From CAINVV01 sp038323575 (GTDB lineage Bacteria; Bacteroidota; Bacteroidia; Bacteroidales; Prolixibacteraceae): a stretch of DNA of 64,000 nt. The notes beneath the pieces were generated by a model that saw only the letters and a program-made list of their open reading frames with translations, was not told the DNA's origin and did no database searches. Position 1 is the stretch's first letter, and each line of letters begins with the position of its first letter. Below are positions 18,054 through 27,727 of the stretch, in pieces. Position numbers and translations under genes: made by a program. The stretch is taken from the NCBI GenBank assembly GCA_038323575.1, contig JBBQHB010000001.1, positions 1-64,000 of the forward strand, read 5' to 3'.

Positions 18054-18270
18054 AACCACAGATTACGCAGATTTCACAGATTATAACCCCGGCCTACCAC
18101 AAATTTCACAAATGGACATCAATAAAACTGCACAACCACAGATTACGCAGATTTCACAGATTATAACCCCGGCCTACCACAAATTTCACAAATTGACACA
18201 AATAAAATCCAAAACCACAGATTACGCAGATTACGCAGATTAAAAACCCAAACCACAAATTTCACAAATT
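18054..18270. repeat. ACCACAGATTACGC repeat family, three units
   Basis: Units of about 80 bases begin at 18054, 18134 and 18213. Each joins an ACCACAGATTACGCAGATT block to a CCACAAATTTCACAAATT block. The first two units are nearly identical over their whole length and the third is shorter. Related copies occur at 29116-29290 and, inverted, at 57885-58041. There is no coding frame. Confidence 0.88.
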
Positions 18271-18305
18271 GGGATAAATATAGGATAGCGGTTCCAACGC
18301 CGGCA

Positions 18306-18391
18306 ACATTTCAAACTTTTCAAACCCTTCAAACCCTTCAAACCCTTCAAACATTTCAAACCCTTCAAACCCTTCAAACATTTCAAACATT
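18306..18391. repeat. TTCAAACCC tandem array after nadE
   Basis: About nine units alternate TTCAAACCC, TTCAAACAT and variants. On the minus strand the array starts about seven bases after the nadE stop codon. Confidence 0.9.
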
Positions 18392-18398
18392 TTGGTCG

Positions 18399-20048
18399 TT
18401 ATCGCGGATAAACGGCAACGATCGGCATCTTACGGCCGAAACCAAAGGCTTTTGACGAGACGCGCAAGGTTGGGGGTGCCTGAAAGCGTTTGTATTCATT
18501 CCTGTTGACCAGCGTAACCACTTTTCGCACAACCTCTCCGTCAAAACCGGCCTCAATCAGATCCCGGATACTCCTTGCCTGATCGATGTACTGAAAAAGA
18601 ATGGCATCCAGCAGTTCATATTCGGGCAAAGAATCGGAATCTTTCTGTCCGGGCCTCAATTCAGCTGAAGGCGGTTTTATTATGGAATTTTGGGGAATGA
18701 TTTCCCCTTCCCTGTTGATATAATCCGCCAATTGGTAAACTTCTGTTTTGTACAAATCCCCCAGTACAGACAATCCTCCGTTCATGTCACCGTACAAAGT
18801 ACCATAGCCTACTGCTGCTTCACTTTTGTTGGATGTATTGAGCAGGATGTATCCGAATTTGTTGGAGAAGGCCATCAGCAGGCTTCCGCGTATGCGGGCC
18901 TGGATGTTCTCCTCAGTCAGGTCCGGAGACAAACCGTGAAAGACTCCGGCCAATGCCTGATCAAAAGCATCAGCAATCCCATGAATTGGAATCGTCTCGA
19001 ACCCGACGCCCAGACGGTTGGCCAGTGTAACAGCATCGTTTACAGAGTGGGCGGAGGAATATTGGGAAGGCATTAGCAGCACTTTTACATTTTCGGCCCC
19101 CAAAGCGCTTACGGCCAGCACCAACGTAAGCGCAGAGTCTATTCCCCCCGACAGACCAAGTGTGGCTTTTTTAAAGCCGGATTTCCTGAAATAATCTGAA
19201 ATGCCCAGCACAAGCGCTTGATAAATCTTCTCTGAGGTCACTGTCTCCGGTTGCACCTCACTTAGTTTCTGATCCAAAGTATCCACAATGGCAAAGTCCT
19301 CTTTGAAATAGGCCAGTTCTTTGACAACTTTCCCGGATTGATCCACCATAAGGGAGCCACCGTCGAATACCAGTTCTGTCTGGGCGCCCACCTGGTTCAC
19401 ATAGATAACCGGCACTTTGTATTTTATGGCATCTTCCAACAGGATATCCTTTCTCAATTTTTCCTGGTGGTAGGAGAAAGGCGAAGCGGAGAGATTGATG
19501 ACCAGATCCGGATTTTGCCTGCAATATTCCTCCATTGGAGAGGTTTCATAGAGGTTTTCCCGTCCGAACGCATTCATGACCTTTTGGTTAAACCAAAGGT
19601 CCTCACAGATGGTTACGGCAATTTTGTTCCCTTTCAGTTCGATAAGGTTAAACTCCTTGTTGGATTCAAAATGACGGTATTCATCGAAGACATCATAGGT
19701 AGGAAGCAGGGTTTTGTGGTGAATGCTCCTGATCTTTCCATCCTGTAAAAAAAAGGCCGAATTGTAAAGCATCTTCCCTTTAGGGCTGGGATTGATGCTT
19801 GGTCCGCCAACGAGGGCGGCAATACCGGTACAGTGTGATGCGATCTTCTCAATGGCAGCGAGTGATTCGCGGATAAACTCAAGCCGCTCCAACAGGTCGT
19901 TGGGATAGTATCCGCATACCGACAATTCGGAGAAAACGACCAGATCGGCCTTACCGTCTTTTGCTTTTTCGATGGAAGAGATGATCCGTTCGCTGTTTTC
20001 CGCGAAATTTCCGACGTGGTAATTCAACTGAGCCAGTGCAATCCTCAT
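18399..20048 (-). CDS. nadE: glutamine-dependent NAD+ synthetase
   Basis: A 549-residue enzyme that makes NAD+ from deamido-NAD+ and glutamine. The N-terminal nitrilase-type glutaminase has its Glu-Lys-Cys triad in VFSELSVCGY, KTLLPTYDVFDEY and TICEDLWF. The C-terminal synthetase has the ATP-pyrophosphatase loop LSGGIDSALT. The start MRIALAQLNYHVG is chosen because the nitrilase fold begins at once. It is divergent from gldB; closeness of nadE to gld genes is known in other Bacteroidota. Confidence 0.95.
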   Translation of the reverse strand: MRIALAQLNYHVGNFAENSERIISSIEKAKDGKADLVVFSELSVCGYYPNDLLERLEFIRESLAAIEKIASHCTGIAALVGGPSINPSPKGKMLYNSAFFLQDGKIRSIHHKTLLPTYDVFDEYRHFESNKEFNLIELKGNKIAVTICEDLWFNQKVMNAFGRENLYETSPMEEYCRQNPDLVINLSASPFSYHQEKLRKDILLEDAIKYKVPVIYVNQVGAQTELVFDGGSLMVDQSGKVVKELAYFKEDFAIVDTLDQKLSEVQPETVTSEKIYQALVLGISDYFRKSGFKKATLGLSGGIDSALTLVLAVSALGAENVKVLLMPSQYSSAHSVNDAVTLANRLGVGFETIPIHGIADAFDQALAGVFHGLSPDLTEENIQARIRGSLLMAFSNKFGYILLNTSNKSEAAVGYGTLYGDMNGGLSVLGDLYKTEVYQLADYINREGEIIPQNSIIKPPSAELRPGQKDSDSLPEYELLDAILFQYIDQARSIRDLIEAGFDGEVVRKVVTLVNRNEYKRFQAPPTLRVSSKAFGFGRKMPIVAVYPR

Positions 20049-20119
20049 GGGTGTCTTTTTGCTTGGTGACAATATTCAATAAAATCCGGGACTCCTGTTA
20101 ATAATGCAGACCGTTCGGA

Positions 20120-20151
20120 CAAAAATAGATAAATTCACACCCGTAAACAAT
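20120..20151 (-). promoter_or_regulatory. promoter for nadE
   Basis: On the minus strand ATTG and TATTTTTG are 20 bases apart, the same geometry as the Crp/Fnr promoter. The leader would be about 65 bases. Confidence 0.5.
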
Positions 20152-20210
20152 GAAATTCAGGGGCATTTTGCAGAACATCAAATTTATGCCCCGACAGAAA
20201 ATATTATGCT

Positions 20211-21224
20211 ATGATCCTGAAAAATAAAAACATCTGCTTCCTTTTCCTGCTGCTTGTTGTATCGGCATGCCACCGCAACCCGTTAAACATCAATGTTTCC
20301 AATATAAATCCTGACCTGAAGATCCTTCGGCTGGACCAGGATCTTTTCGCTGTAACCCCCGAAAATATCAAACTTGCTGTACCTGAACTGGCTAAAAAAT
20401 ATGATCCTTTTTTTGGTGTTTACAACAAGGAGATATTGGCTATCGGCGATACCCGCGATTCGCTTTATCAGGGATACCTGCTCACTTTCCTGAAGGATCC
20501 CACCAATCTGAAAGCTAAACAGACAGTTGATTCCGTCTTCCGAAATTTTCATCCACTTGATTATCAGCTTGAACTGGCATTTAAACACTACCGTTATTAC
20601 TATCCGGGAATAAAGATTCCAACCGTTTACACCTATATTTCCGGGTTCAACCAGTCCATCGTTACGGCTCCCGATGCACTGGGGATCAGTCTTGACAATT
20701 ACCTGGGCTCAGGCTGCCGCTTTTACAAGCAGTTGGGTCTTTATGAATACAAGCGGCGCAACATGGAACCAGATAAAGTGGTTTATGACGCAATGTTTGG
20801 ATGGGCTTCACAACAGTTTGAATACAAAGGGAATACGGAAGATCTGATTTCCGGGATGATCTACCAGGGAAAGCTGCTTTATTTCCTGGATGCCATGATT
20901 CCTGATGGTGAGGACAGCCTGAAGATCGGTTATACAAACGACCAGCTAAACTGGTGTAAAGGGCATGAAACGGATATGTGGAGCTATCTTGTCGAAAAGA
21001 AAATACTGTTTACGGGAGACAGGATGGAGCTGGTAAGATTCATCAATCCGGCCCCCTTTACCACCCCTTTCGGACAAAAATCACCGGGAAGGACCGGTGT
21101 CTGGATTGGCTGGCAGATTGTTAAAAGCTACATGGAAAAGAATCCCGGCATCAAACTGAACGGACTGATGGAGGAAAACAATTACCACAAAATATTGAAT
21201 GATTCGGGCTACTCACCGGATTGA
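20211..21224 (+). CDS. gldB: gliding-motility-associated lipoprotein GldB
   Basis: A 337-residue lipoprotein (lipobox VVSAC, Cys 20). Segments typical of GldB are ILRLDQDLFAV, YTYISGFNQSIV, LGISLDNYLGSGCRFYK and a C-terminal PGRTGVWIGWQIVKSYMEKNP. In Flavobacterium johnsoniae GldB is required for gliding and T9SS function; many non-gliding Bacteroidota also keep it. The divergent nadE supports the assignment. GldC, which often accompanies GldB, is not next to it here. It is expected to sit at the periplasmic face of a membrane. Confidence 0.88.
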   Translation: MILKNKNICFLFLLLVVSACHRNPLNINVSNINPDLKILRLDQDLFAVTPENIKLAVPELAKKYDPFFGVYNKEILAIGDTRDSLYQGYLLTFLKDPTNLKAKQTVDSVFRNFHPLDYQLELAFKHYRYYYPGIKIPTVYTYISGFNQSIVTAPDALGISLDNYLGSGCRFYKQLGLYEYKRRNMEPDKVVYDAMFGWASQQFEYKGNTEDLISGMIYQGKLLYFLDAMIPDGEDSLKIGYTNDQLNWCKGHETDMWSYLVEKKILFTGDRMELVRFINPAPFTTPFGQKSPGRTGVWIGWQIVKSYMEKNPGIKLNGLMEENNYHKILNDSGYSPD

Positions 21225-21304
21225 GGGCATGAAAGGTTTGAATGGTTTATACTGTTTAATACAATAAAAACAATTTCTCAATCTTTGCATTGGTAAAATT
21301 ATGT

Positions 21305-22108
21305 TCAGAGCGGCCTAATCTTGATATTTCTAAACCAAGCCTCATTACCATGATCCTGAAGCGCAATACATCCCTCTTTCGGAACATTGGACCAATTCTT
21401 ATTGTAAGCCGGGAATTTTGAATTCTTTACCAGCTCATTCCATTCAGGCGTCCAGAGGTGATACGCTACAATTGTTTCACCGTTTTGTTTGTGTAAAACA
21501 GTCCCCTGGTAACAAATGATTTCGGCACTGTTCCACTCACCTGCCGGCTTGGTATTCTGCGGTTTGGCCGGAATCAGGTCGTACAGGGATCCTGCCTTGC
21601 GGTTGCCGTTTTTGCCTAAAAGTGCATCGGGGTGGTTGTCGTTGTCAAGAACCTGGAATTCAGGAGCTGAACTCCATATCTCCTTTCCTGGAGCCTCCTT
21701 TCCGAGGTAGAAAATTCCTGAATTTCCTCCTTTGGATATTTTCCACTCTACCTTCAGATCGAAATTTGAGAACAACCTGGGCGCATAAAGGATGTCACCT
21801 CCATTGGCTGCACCTGCCTGGCCAATCTCTGAACCAATGCATTTTAAGCAACCGTCTTCAATTATCCACCCTGCCGGGAAACTTGTCTTGTTAACGCCTC
21901 TCCAACCTTCACCTGTTTTCCCGTTGAACAACAATATCCATCCCTTGGCATCCTCCGAAGCCGATAACTTGTTCAATTCTTTCACTGCAGCGGTTTTCCG
22001 GACTCCGTGGCCTTGTGAGCCTCCGGCAGAATTTTTTTTCGGTTGAGAATTACAACTGACCGCGATCAAGGCTATGGCAATAAAAAACAATGGTCTTCTT
22101 GTTTTCAT
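21305..22108 (-). CDS. DUF1080 (3-keto-disaccharide hydrolase domain) lipoprotein
   Basis: A 267-residue lipoprotein (MKTRRPLFFIAIALIAVSC, Cys 19) with one DUF1080 concanavalin-like beta-sandwich from about residue 50. Marks include GWILLFNGKTGEGWRG, FDLKVEWKISKGGNSGIFY, EFQVLDN and GEWNSAEIICYQG, ending GCIALQDHGNEAWFRNIKIRPL. The domain is found in 3-keto-disaccharide hydrolases and in many carbohydrate-related surface proteins. The precise substrate is not evident. It is a lone gene between two plus-strand genes. Confidence 0.85.
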   Translation of the reverse strand: MKTRRPLFFIAIALIAVSCNSQPKKNSAGGSQGHGVRKTAAVKELNKLSASEDAKGWILLFNGKTGEGWRGVNKTSFPAGWIIEDGCLKCIGSEIGQAGAANGGDILYAPRLFSNFDLKVEWKISKGGNSGIFYLGKEAPGKEIWSSAPEFQVLDNDNHPDALLGKNGNRKAGSLYDLIPAKPQNTKPAGEWNSAEIICYQGTVLHKQNGETIVAYHLWTPEWNELVKNSKFPAYNKNWSNVPKEGCIALQDHGNEAWFRNIKIRPL

Positions 22109-22277
22109 CTGTCAGTATTTATAATTTCAGATCAAATGGTCTCCGCATGCAGTCTTCCGGTTAAGGAACAAGAAAGGAAATATCTTATTCCTTCGTTAGT
22201 TTTGATTACTATTTAATCCTTTTGCCGCGAAAATACAAATTTATCGGAATAACAAACAAAAATGGAGGCATTTATCA

Positions 22278-22305
22278 TTTGAGCCGACTAATCGTTGTAA
22301 CTTTG
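22278..22305 (+). promoter_or_regulatory. possible promoter for phosphofructokinase
   Basis: TAACTTTG fits the -7 consensus exactly and lies 46 bases before the start codon. The nearest TTTG is only 16 bases upstream, so the -33 element is doubtful. Confidence 0.35.
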
Positions 22306-22350
22306 ACAGTGATTTATTCGTAGATGAATTCATCATTTAAGTTTATTTCT

Positions 22351-23373
22351 ATGGCAAAAAGAATAGGTATATTAACAGCAGGAGGAGATTGTCCCGGTTT
22401 GAATGCAGCCATACGCGGAGTAGGAAAAACCGCAATCCTCAACCACGGTATGGAGGTGATCGGCTTCACCGCCGGTTTCAGCGGTTTGATTTGGAAAGAA
22501 TTTATTGAGTTGGATGAGTCCAAACTATCGGGATTGCTCACAGTGGGAGGAACCATCCTGGGTACTTCCCGTGAGAAACCCTTTAAGATGGAAAAAGGAG
22601 AGGAGACGAACGAAAAGCCGGCCCTGATTAAAAAAAACTACAAGGATCTTGAGCTTGATTGCGTGGTATGCATTGGCGGCAATGGAACCATGAAAACCGC
22701 TGCCCAGCTGCAAAAAATCGGAATCAACGTAATCGGAATCCCAAAGACCATCGACAATGATGTATTTGGCACTGAAATAACTTTCGGTTTTGACTCGGCC
22801 GTTACCATTGCTGTAGAAGCAATAGACCGGCTTCATACTACCGCCAACTCCCATCAGCGGGCCATGGTCATTGAAGTGATGGGGCATGATGCCGGGTGGA
22901 TTGCATTGTACGCCGGACTTGCCGGAGGCGGAGATATCATCCTTATTCCTGAAATTGAATACAGTATCGAAAGCGTCTGTAAAGCAATTGAAGACCGATT
23001 CTCCATGAAAAAACCCTATTCTATCGTTGTTGTTGCGGAAGGAATTAAGCATCCCTCCAATCTGTCTGCCTCAGCCTACATTGCTGAAAGAATACAGTCG
23101 CTAACAGGAATCGAAACACGTGAGACAAGACTGGGATATGTTCAGCGCGGAGGAAGCCCTTCTGCCATGGACCGTATTCTTGCAACACGTTACGGCGCAT
23201 ATGCAGTCGAGCTGATCGCAAAAGGCGATTATGGCCAGATGGTGGCCATCAGAAACGGTAAAATCGGATGCTTACCACTTGAAAAAGTTGGCGGAAAACT
23301 CAGTCTGGTAGACCCTAATGACCAGCTGATCGAAAAAGCAAGAAAAATGGGGGTCTATTTCGGGGACGAATAG
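22351..23373 (+). CDS. pfkA: 6-phosphofructokinase
   Basis: A 340-residue group-A phosphofructokinase for the committed step of glycolysis. Motifs are AGGDCPGLNAAIRG, GGNGTMKTA (phosphate-donor site), PKTIDNDVFG (catalytic Asp) and MGHDAGWIA. The donor-site residues are mixed: a Gly where PPi-enzymes carry Asp (GGNGT), but a Lys in PKTIDND where classic ATP enzymes carry Gly. That combination suggests an ATP-using member of the PPi-like clade, but the donor cannot be fixed from sequence alone. The start MAKRIGILTAGG is preferred over an ATG nine codons upstream. Confidence 0.92.
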   Translation: MAKRIGILTAGGDCPGLNAAIRGVGKTAILNHGMEVIGFTAGFSGLIWKEFIELDESKLSGLLTVGGTILGTSREKPFKMEKGEETNEKPALIKKNYKDLELDCVVCIGGNGTMKTAAQLQKIGINVIGIPKTIDNDVFGTEITFGFDSAVTIAVEAIDRLHTTANSHQRAMVIEVMGHDAGWIALYAGLAGGGDIILIPEIEYSIESVCKAIEDRFSMKKPYSIVVVAEGIKHPSNLSASAYIAERIQSLTGIETRETRLGYVQRGGSPSAMDRILATRYGAYAVELIAKGDYGQMVAIRNGKIGCLPLEKVGGKLSLVDPNDQLIEKARKMGVYFGDE

Positions 23374-23426
23374 GGAAGCCTTAACAGAAGATTCTCATTA
23401 GCCTTGAATTAGCACACTTCTCAAAA

Positions 23427-23459
23427 ATTTTCGATTTTCGATTTTCGATTTTCGATTTT
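23427..23459. repeat. TTTTCGA tandem repeat after phosphofructokinase
   Basis: Four to five units of TTTTCGA in tandem, about 55 bases beyond the pfkA stop codon. There is no coding content. Confidence 0.85.
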
Positions 23460-23569
23460 GTGTCATCATTTTTTTAGTTTTGTAAACAATTTATTTGAAA
23501 TTTGTATCCTGAATCCCGGCTTATCAGATTTACGTATAAACAGTTAATTAAATAATTAATCATCAAATT

Positions 23570-24661
23570 ATGAAATATTCAGTTCGATTATTGACTTTTG
23601 CCCTTCTGCTTTTAGTGGGATTTACCGCTGGTGCCCAAGCCACTGCCGAAATGGCCTTTGAGAGTGTGGACCACGATTTCGGAAAGATCAAAGAGGATGC
23701 CGGCCCGGCCGACTTTAACTTCAATTTTAAAAATACCGGAAAAATTCCATTGGTCATCTCTGCTGTAAATGCCTCTTGCGGATGCACCACTCCTGAATGG
23801 AGCAAAGAGCCTGTCCTGCCGGGAAAGTCAGGGTTCATCAAAGTATCCTATAATCCGCTGAACCGTCCCGGAAGTTTCAACAAGACCGTCACTGTGGTCG
23901 CCAATATCCCCAATGGATCAGTTGTGTTAAAGATATCCGGAGAGGTACTTCCAAAAACACTTTCATTAATGGAACAGTATCCCATTGACCTGGGAAAGAT
24001 CAGGATGTTGAACAACAACCTCTCTTTTGTGCGCATCAAAAATAACGAAACGAAAACCGACTCACTTAAATTCATCAATCTGTCAGGCGCTGCAGTCAAA
24101 ATAGGGCTCAAAGGAGTTCTCCCCTATCTTGCCGTGAAAGTTGTACCAGAAAATGTAGCTCCAAATGCCACCGGTTTTATTGTAGTATCTTTCAATGGTG
24201 CCCAGGTACCTGAACTGGGATTCCAGATGTGCAGGGTATATCTCACCTACAATGGTGAAGAGAATTACAATTTCGGGGTCAATGTGACTGCAACAGTTGA
24301 GGAGGATTTCTCCAAACTATCTGCAAAGGAGCTCCAAAATGCCCCTGCCATTGATTTCAACGAGCGCGTTTACGACTTTGGCGAAATCACGGAAGGGAAA
24401 AAAGTTGAGTATAATTTTAAGATTCTTAACAAAGGAAAAAGTGACTTGCAGATTAGGAGCGTAAAAGCTTCCTGTGGCTGTACCGCCGCCAATCCAACCT
24501 CCAATGTGATCAAACCAGGAACTAATACTGATCTTAAAGTGGTGTTCGATTCCAACGGTAAATTGGGATTGCAGAACAAAACCATCACCATCATCTCGAA
24601 TGATCCTAATTCTTCGACTTCCATATTACGGATTTCAGGCAATGTGAACAAAGCCAACTAA
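23570..24661 (+). CDS. secreted protein with tandem DUF1573 domains
   Basis: A 363-residue exported protein with a signal peptide (FALLLLVGFTAGAQA). Two DUF1573 immunoglobulin-like domains are evident, the first near residues 30-125 (DHDFGKIKED, NASCGCTTPEW) and the last near 260-360 (YDFGEITEGKK, KASCGCTAANP). A related middle domain lies between them. The paired SCGCT motifs are typical of DUF1573, whose function is unknown in Bacteroidota. It ends one base before meaB, so the two are probably transcribed together, though no functional link is known. Confidence 0.87.
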   Translation: MKYSVRLLTFALLLLVGFTAGAQATAEMAFESVDHDFGKIKEDAGPADFNFNFKNTGKIPLVISAVNASCGCTTPEWSKEPVLPGKSGFIKVSYNPLNRPGSFNKTVTVVANIPNGSVVLKISGEVLPKTLSLMEQYPIDLGKIRMLNNNLSFVRIKNNETKTDSLKFINLSGAAVKIGLKGVLPYLAVKVVPENVAPNATGFIVVSFNGAQVPELGFQMCRVYLTYNGEENYNFGVNVTATVEEDFSKLSAKELQNAPAIDFNERVYDFGEITEGKKVEYNFKILNKGKSDLQIRSVKASCGCTAANPTSNVIKPGTNTDLKVVFDSNGKLGLQNKTITIISNDPNSSTSILRISGNVNKAN

Positions 24662-24662
24662 G

Positions 24663-25772
24663 ATGCTGCATCCGGAAAATGATCCGAAATATGCCGGTAT
24701 TAACGTCAACAAAGGCATAGAACAGCCTGAAGCCGTGAATGCCGAATCGGTAAATCGTTTTCTGAAAAAAAACCAGCGGCTTGCGTTATCGGTCAGCAAT
24801 TATTGCAACGAAATCCTTCAGGGCAACCGTACCATATTGAGCAGGGTCGTAACGCTGATTGAAAGCAATAAGCCTGAACATCAGCTTATTGCCCAGGAGA
24901 TTATCAGCAGATGTCTCCCCTATTCGGGGAAATCGGTTCGGATTGGTATAACCGGTGTGCCTGGTGCGGGAAAAAGTACCTTCATAGAATCCTTTGGCAC
25001 TTACCTGACATCGATCGGGAAAAGATTGGCCGTTCTGGCCATCGATCCAAGTTCGGAACGTTCAAAAGGTTCCATCCTTGGAGACAAAACCCGGATGGAA
25101 GAACTCTCGGCAGATCCAAACGCTTACATACGGCCGAGTCCCTCTTCGGGTTCATTGGGAGGTGTAGCCAGGAAAACACGGGAGACAATCATCTTGTGCG
25201 AAGCAGCCGGTTTCGACACGATTCTCATCGAAACAGTAGGTGTCGGTCAGTCGGAAACTGTCGTGCACTCCATGGTGGATTTCTTCCTGCTGCTGAAGAT
25301 TTCGGGTGCCGGAGATGAATTGCAGGGGATCAAACGGGGTATTATGGAAATGGCCGACACCATTGTTATCAACAAGGCAGACGGAGACAACATCCACCGG
25401 GCCAATCATGCTGCCACCCTGTTCCGCAATGCCCTTCATCTGTTTCCGCCCACCGAATCAGGATGGATTCCTCAGGTAATGACCTGCTCTGCACTCCGCA
25501 AAACGGGGATCAGCGAGGTTTGGTCCTGCATGGAAGATTACTTCACGCTTGCAATAGGAAACAAACACTTTGATGTGCGGCGTGCCAATCAGGCCAGGTA
25601 CTGGATGTTTGAAACAATAGAAGAAAACCTTAAAAACAACTTCTACCACAACAATCAGGTCAAGTCTGCCCTATCCCACCTTGAAACAAAGGTGTTGGGC
25701 GACAGGATAAGTCCTTTTGTCGCAGCCCGTGAGTTGCTTGAAAAATATTTTGATGCTATTAGCAAACATTAA
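24663..25772 (+). CDS. meaB: methylmalonyl-CoA mutase-associated GTPase MeaB
   Basis: A 369-residue SIMIBI-class G protein that loads and protects the adenosylcobalamin cofactor of methylmalonyl-CoA mutase. The P-loop is GVPGAGKST, with IDPSSERSKGSILGDKTRM (Mg and switch region), ETVGVGQSE (switch) and NKADGDN (guanine specificity). The helical N-terminal and dimerising C-terminal parts have normal length. It implies a B12-dependent propionate/succinate pathway elsewhere in the genome. The mutase genes are not in this window. Confidence 0.93.
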   Translation: MLHPENDPKYAGINVNKGIEQPEAVNAESVNRFLKKNQRLALSVSNYCNEILQGNRTILSRVVTLIESNKPEHQLIAQEIISRCLPYSGKSVRIGITGVPGAGKSTFIESFGTYLTSIGKRLAVLAIDPSSERSKGSILGDKTRMEELSADPNAYIRPSPSSGSLGGVARKTRETIILCEAAGFDTILIETVGVGQSETVVHSMVDFFLLLKISGAGDELQGIKRGIMEMADTIVINKADGDNIHRANHAATLFRNALHLFPPTESGWIPQVMTCSALRKTGISEVWSCMEDYFTLAIGNKHFDVRRANQARYWMFETIEENLKNNFYHNNQVKSALSHLETKVLGDRISPFVAARELLEKYFDAISKH

Positions 25773-25858
25773 AGGCGTCTTTTTGAAAATGTTTTATATT
25801 TTTGAACGCTTCAAATATAATCCGGGTTGTTTGTCAGCCCTTAAACAAATATAACCAG

Positions 25859-26959
25859 ATGATTAAAAGAATGTTGTTTTTAGGGTTGATATGCTGTAGT
25901 ATCATCTCCTGTGCCAAACCCGATAAATTCGTGATCAGCGGAGAAATCAAAGGGAAAGAGACCGGAAAAGTACAACTGATGAAATATGCCGACGGAAAAT
26001 GGCTTGCAGAAGACTCAGCCACCATCGTCAAAGGAAAATTTCAGCTGCAGGGGAAGGTCGATCTGCCCGAATTGCGCTATGTCACATTGGGAGGCCGTGA
26101 TATGGTTGCCCAGTTTTTTGCAGAGAACGGGGCAATTACTGTAAAGGCTTATTCCGACAGCCTGGATAAGAGTGTGGTCACCGGATCAAAATCCAACGAA
26201 GAGTTCAAAATCTACCAGAAGGAGTTAATGAGTCTTTCGAAGGAGGCCCAGGGCATGCAGCAAAGATACATGTCAGCACAATCAAGCGGTGACCAGGACG
26301 GGATGAAAAAAGCACAGATTGACTACGAAGCCATGGTGCAAAACCTGGCTGTATATGCCAAGAATTTTATCCGGGAACATAGAAAATCTACCGTTTCGCC
26401 CCTGATTGCAATGATGCAATTTGGTCAGACCATCAAAGCCGCAGAAATAGATACACTCATAGCATTCCTTGACCCATCTGTACAGCCTTCCATCTATGTT
26501 GGCGAACTGAAGAAGATGGCGGATAAGATGAGAGTAACCGAAGTTGGTTCCATGGCGCCTGATTTTACCCTGCCTACACCTGAAGGCGGTACCTTTACGC
26601 TTTCTTCAACAAGAGGCAAATATGTGATGATTGATTTCTGGGCAGCATGGTGTCAGCCCTGCCGACACGAAAACCCAAATGTCGTTGCCCTTTACGGGAA
26701 ATACAAAGATAAAGGTTTTGATGTGGTAGGCGTTTCCCTCGATCGGGAAAAAGAGGCCTGGATCAAAGCAATAGCAGACGACCAACTGGCCTGGCACCAG
26801 GTTTCAGAATTGAAATTCTGGCAAAGTGAAATAGCCCAGAAATACGGGGTAACAGCCATTCCATGTACTTTTCTGCTCGACAAGGGTGGTAAAATTATTG
26901 CCAAAAACCTTCGTGGTGAAGAGTTGGCTAAAAAGCTGGAGGAACTGATGGGTAAATAG
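25859..26959 (+). CDS. TlpA-like thiol-disulfide oxidoreductase with DUF4369
   Basis: A 366-residue lipoprotein (lipobox IISC, Cys 18) facing the periplasm. An N-terminal DUF4369 beta domain (FVISGEIKGKETGKVQLM) spans about residues 22-120, followed by a helical linker. The AhpC/TSA-thioredoxin domain follows from about 225 (APDFTLPTPEGG) with redox motif FWAAWCQPC and the cis-Pro segment TAIPCTFLLDKGG. It probably reduces or isomerises exported proteins or haem-carrying cytochromes. A TTG 19 codons upstream was rejected because the lipoprotein signal starts at MIKRMLF. Confidence 0.9.
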   Translation: MIKRMLFLGLICCSIISCAKPDKFVISGEIKGKETGKVQLMKYADGKWLAEDSATIVKGKFQLQGKVDLPELRYVTLGGRDMVAQFFAENGAITVKAYSDSLDKSVVTGSKSNEEFKIYQKELMSLSKEAQGMQQRYMSAQSSGDQDGMKKAQIDYEAMVQNLAVYAKNFIREHRKSTVSPLIAMMQFGQTIKAAEIDTLIAFLDPSVQPSIYVGELKKMADKMRVTEVGSMAPDFTLPTPEGGTFTLSSTRGKYVMIDFWAAWCQPCRHENPNVVALYGKYKDKGFDVVGVSLDREKEAWIKAIADDQLAWHQVSELKFWQSEIAQKYGVTAIPCTFLLDKGGKIIAKNLRGEELAKKLEELMGK

Positions 26960-27160
26960 AAATAATTTTTTACCTTTTTTTATCAACCTAACGCAACCAT
27001 TTCGGATCCTAGGCACATCTAACCTTTGGCCACAAGTCCGAAAAAAAACCAAAAAATTCGATGAATTCAGGTATTATTTTCGTTCTTTAACAACTTTTAA
27101 AGACTTTTGTGAAGATTATTTTGGTTAATTCGAACTATCATTCCAAAACCATTTATCAGA

Positions 27161-27727
27161 TTGTTAAACGTGGCCCAGTTAGAAGACATCATAAACAAGT
27201 GCAGGGAGGAAAACAGCGGAGCACAAACTGCGTTGTACCGCCTTTTCTCATCTAAGATGTATGGTGTCTGCCTGAGGTACGCCAGGGATTCTGCAGAGGC
27301 AGAAGACATTCTGCAGGAGGGTTTTCTCCGGGTATTTACCAAAATAAGGCAGTTTGAGTTCAAAGGTTCTTTCGAAGGTTGGATGAGGCGGATCATGGTC
27401 AATACTGCCCTGGAGAAATTCAGGAAGAAAGACCGGCTCTACCCGGTAGAGGAGATGAGTATCTACGAATCAACCGAGTGGGTTGAAGAGACGATTTCCT
27501 CCATTACCGCAGACGATCTGCTCCGGCTAATTCAGGAATTACCCCCGCGGTACAGAATGGTGTTCAACCTTTTTGCCATTGAGGGCTATTCTCACCTCGA
27601 AATCGGGGAAATGATGAACATTTCGGAAGGTACTTCCAAATCAAACCTGTCGAGGGCAAGGGTAATACTGCAGAAGAGCGTGGCAGAAAATTTTGAAACC
27701 GAAAAAGTAGTTAAGCGAATATTATGA
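27161..27727 (+). CDS. ECF-type RNA polymerase sigma factor
   Basis: A 188-residue sigma-70 family factor. Region 2 spans about residues 20-90 (YRLFSSKMYGVCLRYARD, AEDILQEGFLRVFTKI, FEGWMRRIMVNTALEKFRK). Region 4 spans about 125-175 (LPPRYRMVFNLFAIEGYSHLEIGEMM, SEGTSKSNLSRAR). No ATG lies near the start; translation begins at TTG 27161 or at GTG 27170, which would start at AQLEDII. It overlaps the next gene by ATGA, as expected for a sigma/anti-sigma pair. It should direct an envelope-related regulon. Confidence 0.9.
   Translation: MLNVAQLEDIINKCREENSGAQTALYRLFSSKMYGVCLRYARDSAEAEDILQEGFLRVFTKIRQFEFKGSFEGWMRRIMVNTALEKFRKKDRLYPVEEMSIYESTEWVEETISSITADDLLRLIQELPPRYRMVFNLFAIEGYSHLEIGEMMNISEGTSKSNLSRARVILQKSVAENFETEKVVKRIL

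Noticed and set aside
18054..18270. Possible CRISPR array
   Set aside because: Unit length is about 80 bases, with no unique spacers of constant length and no cas genes nearby.
20211..22108. Missing gldC next to gldB
   Set aside because: No frame in the region resembles GldC. Absence of the neighbour alone does not challenge the GldB call.
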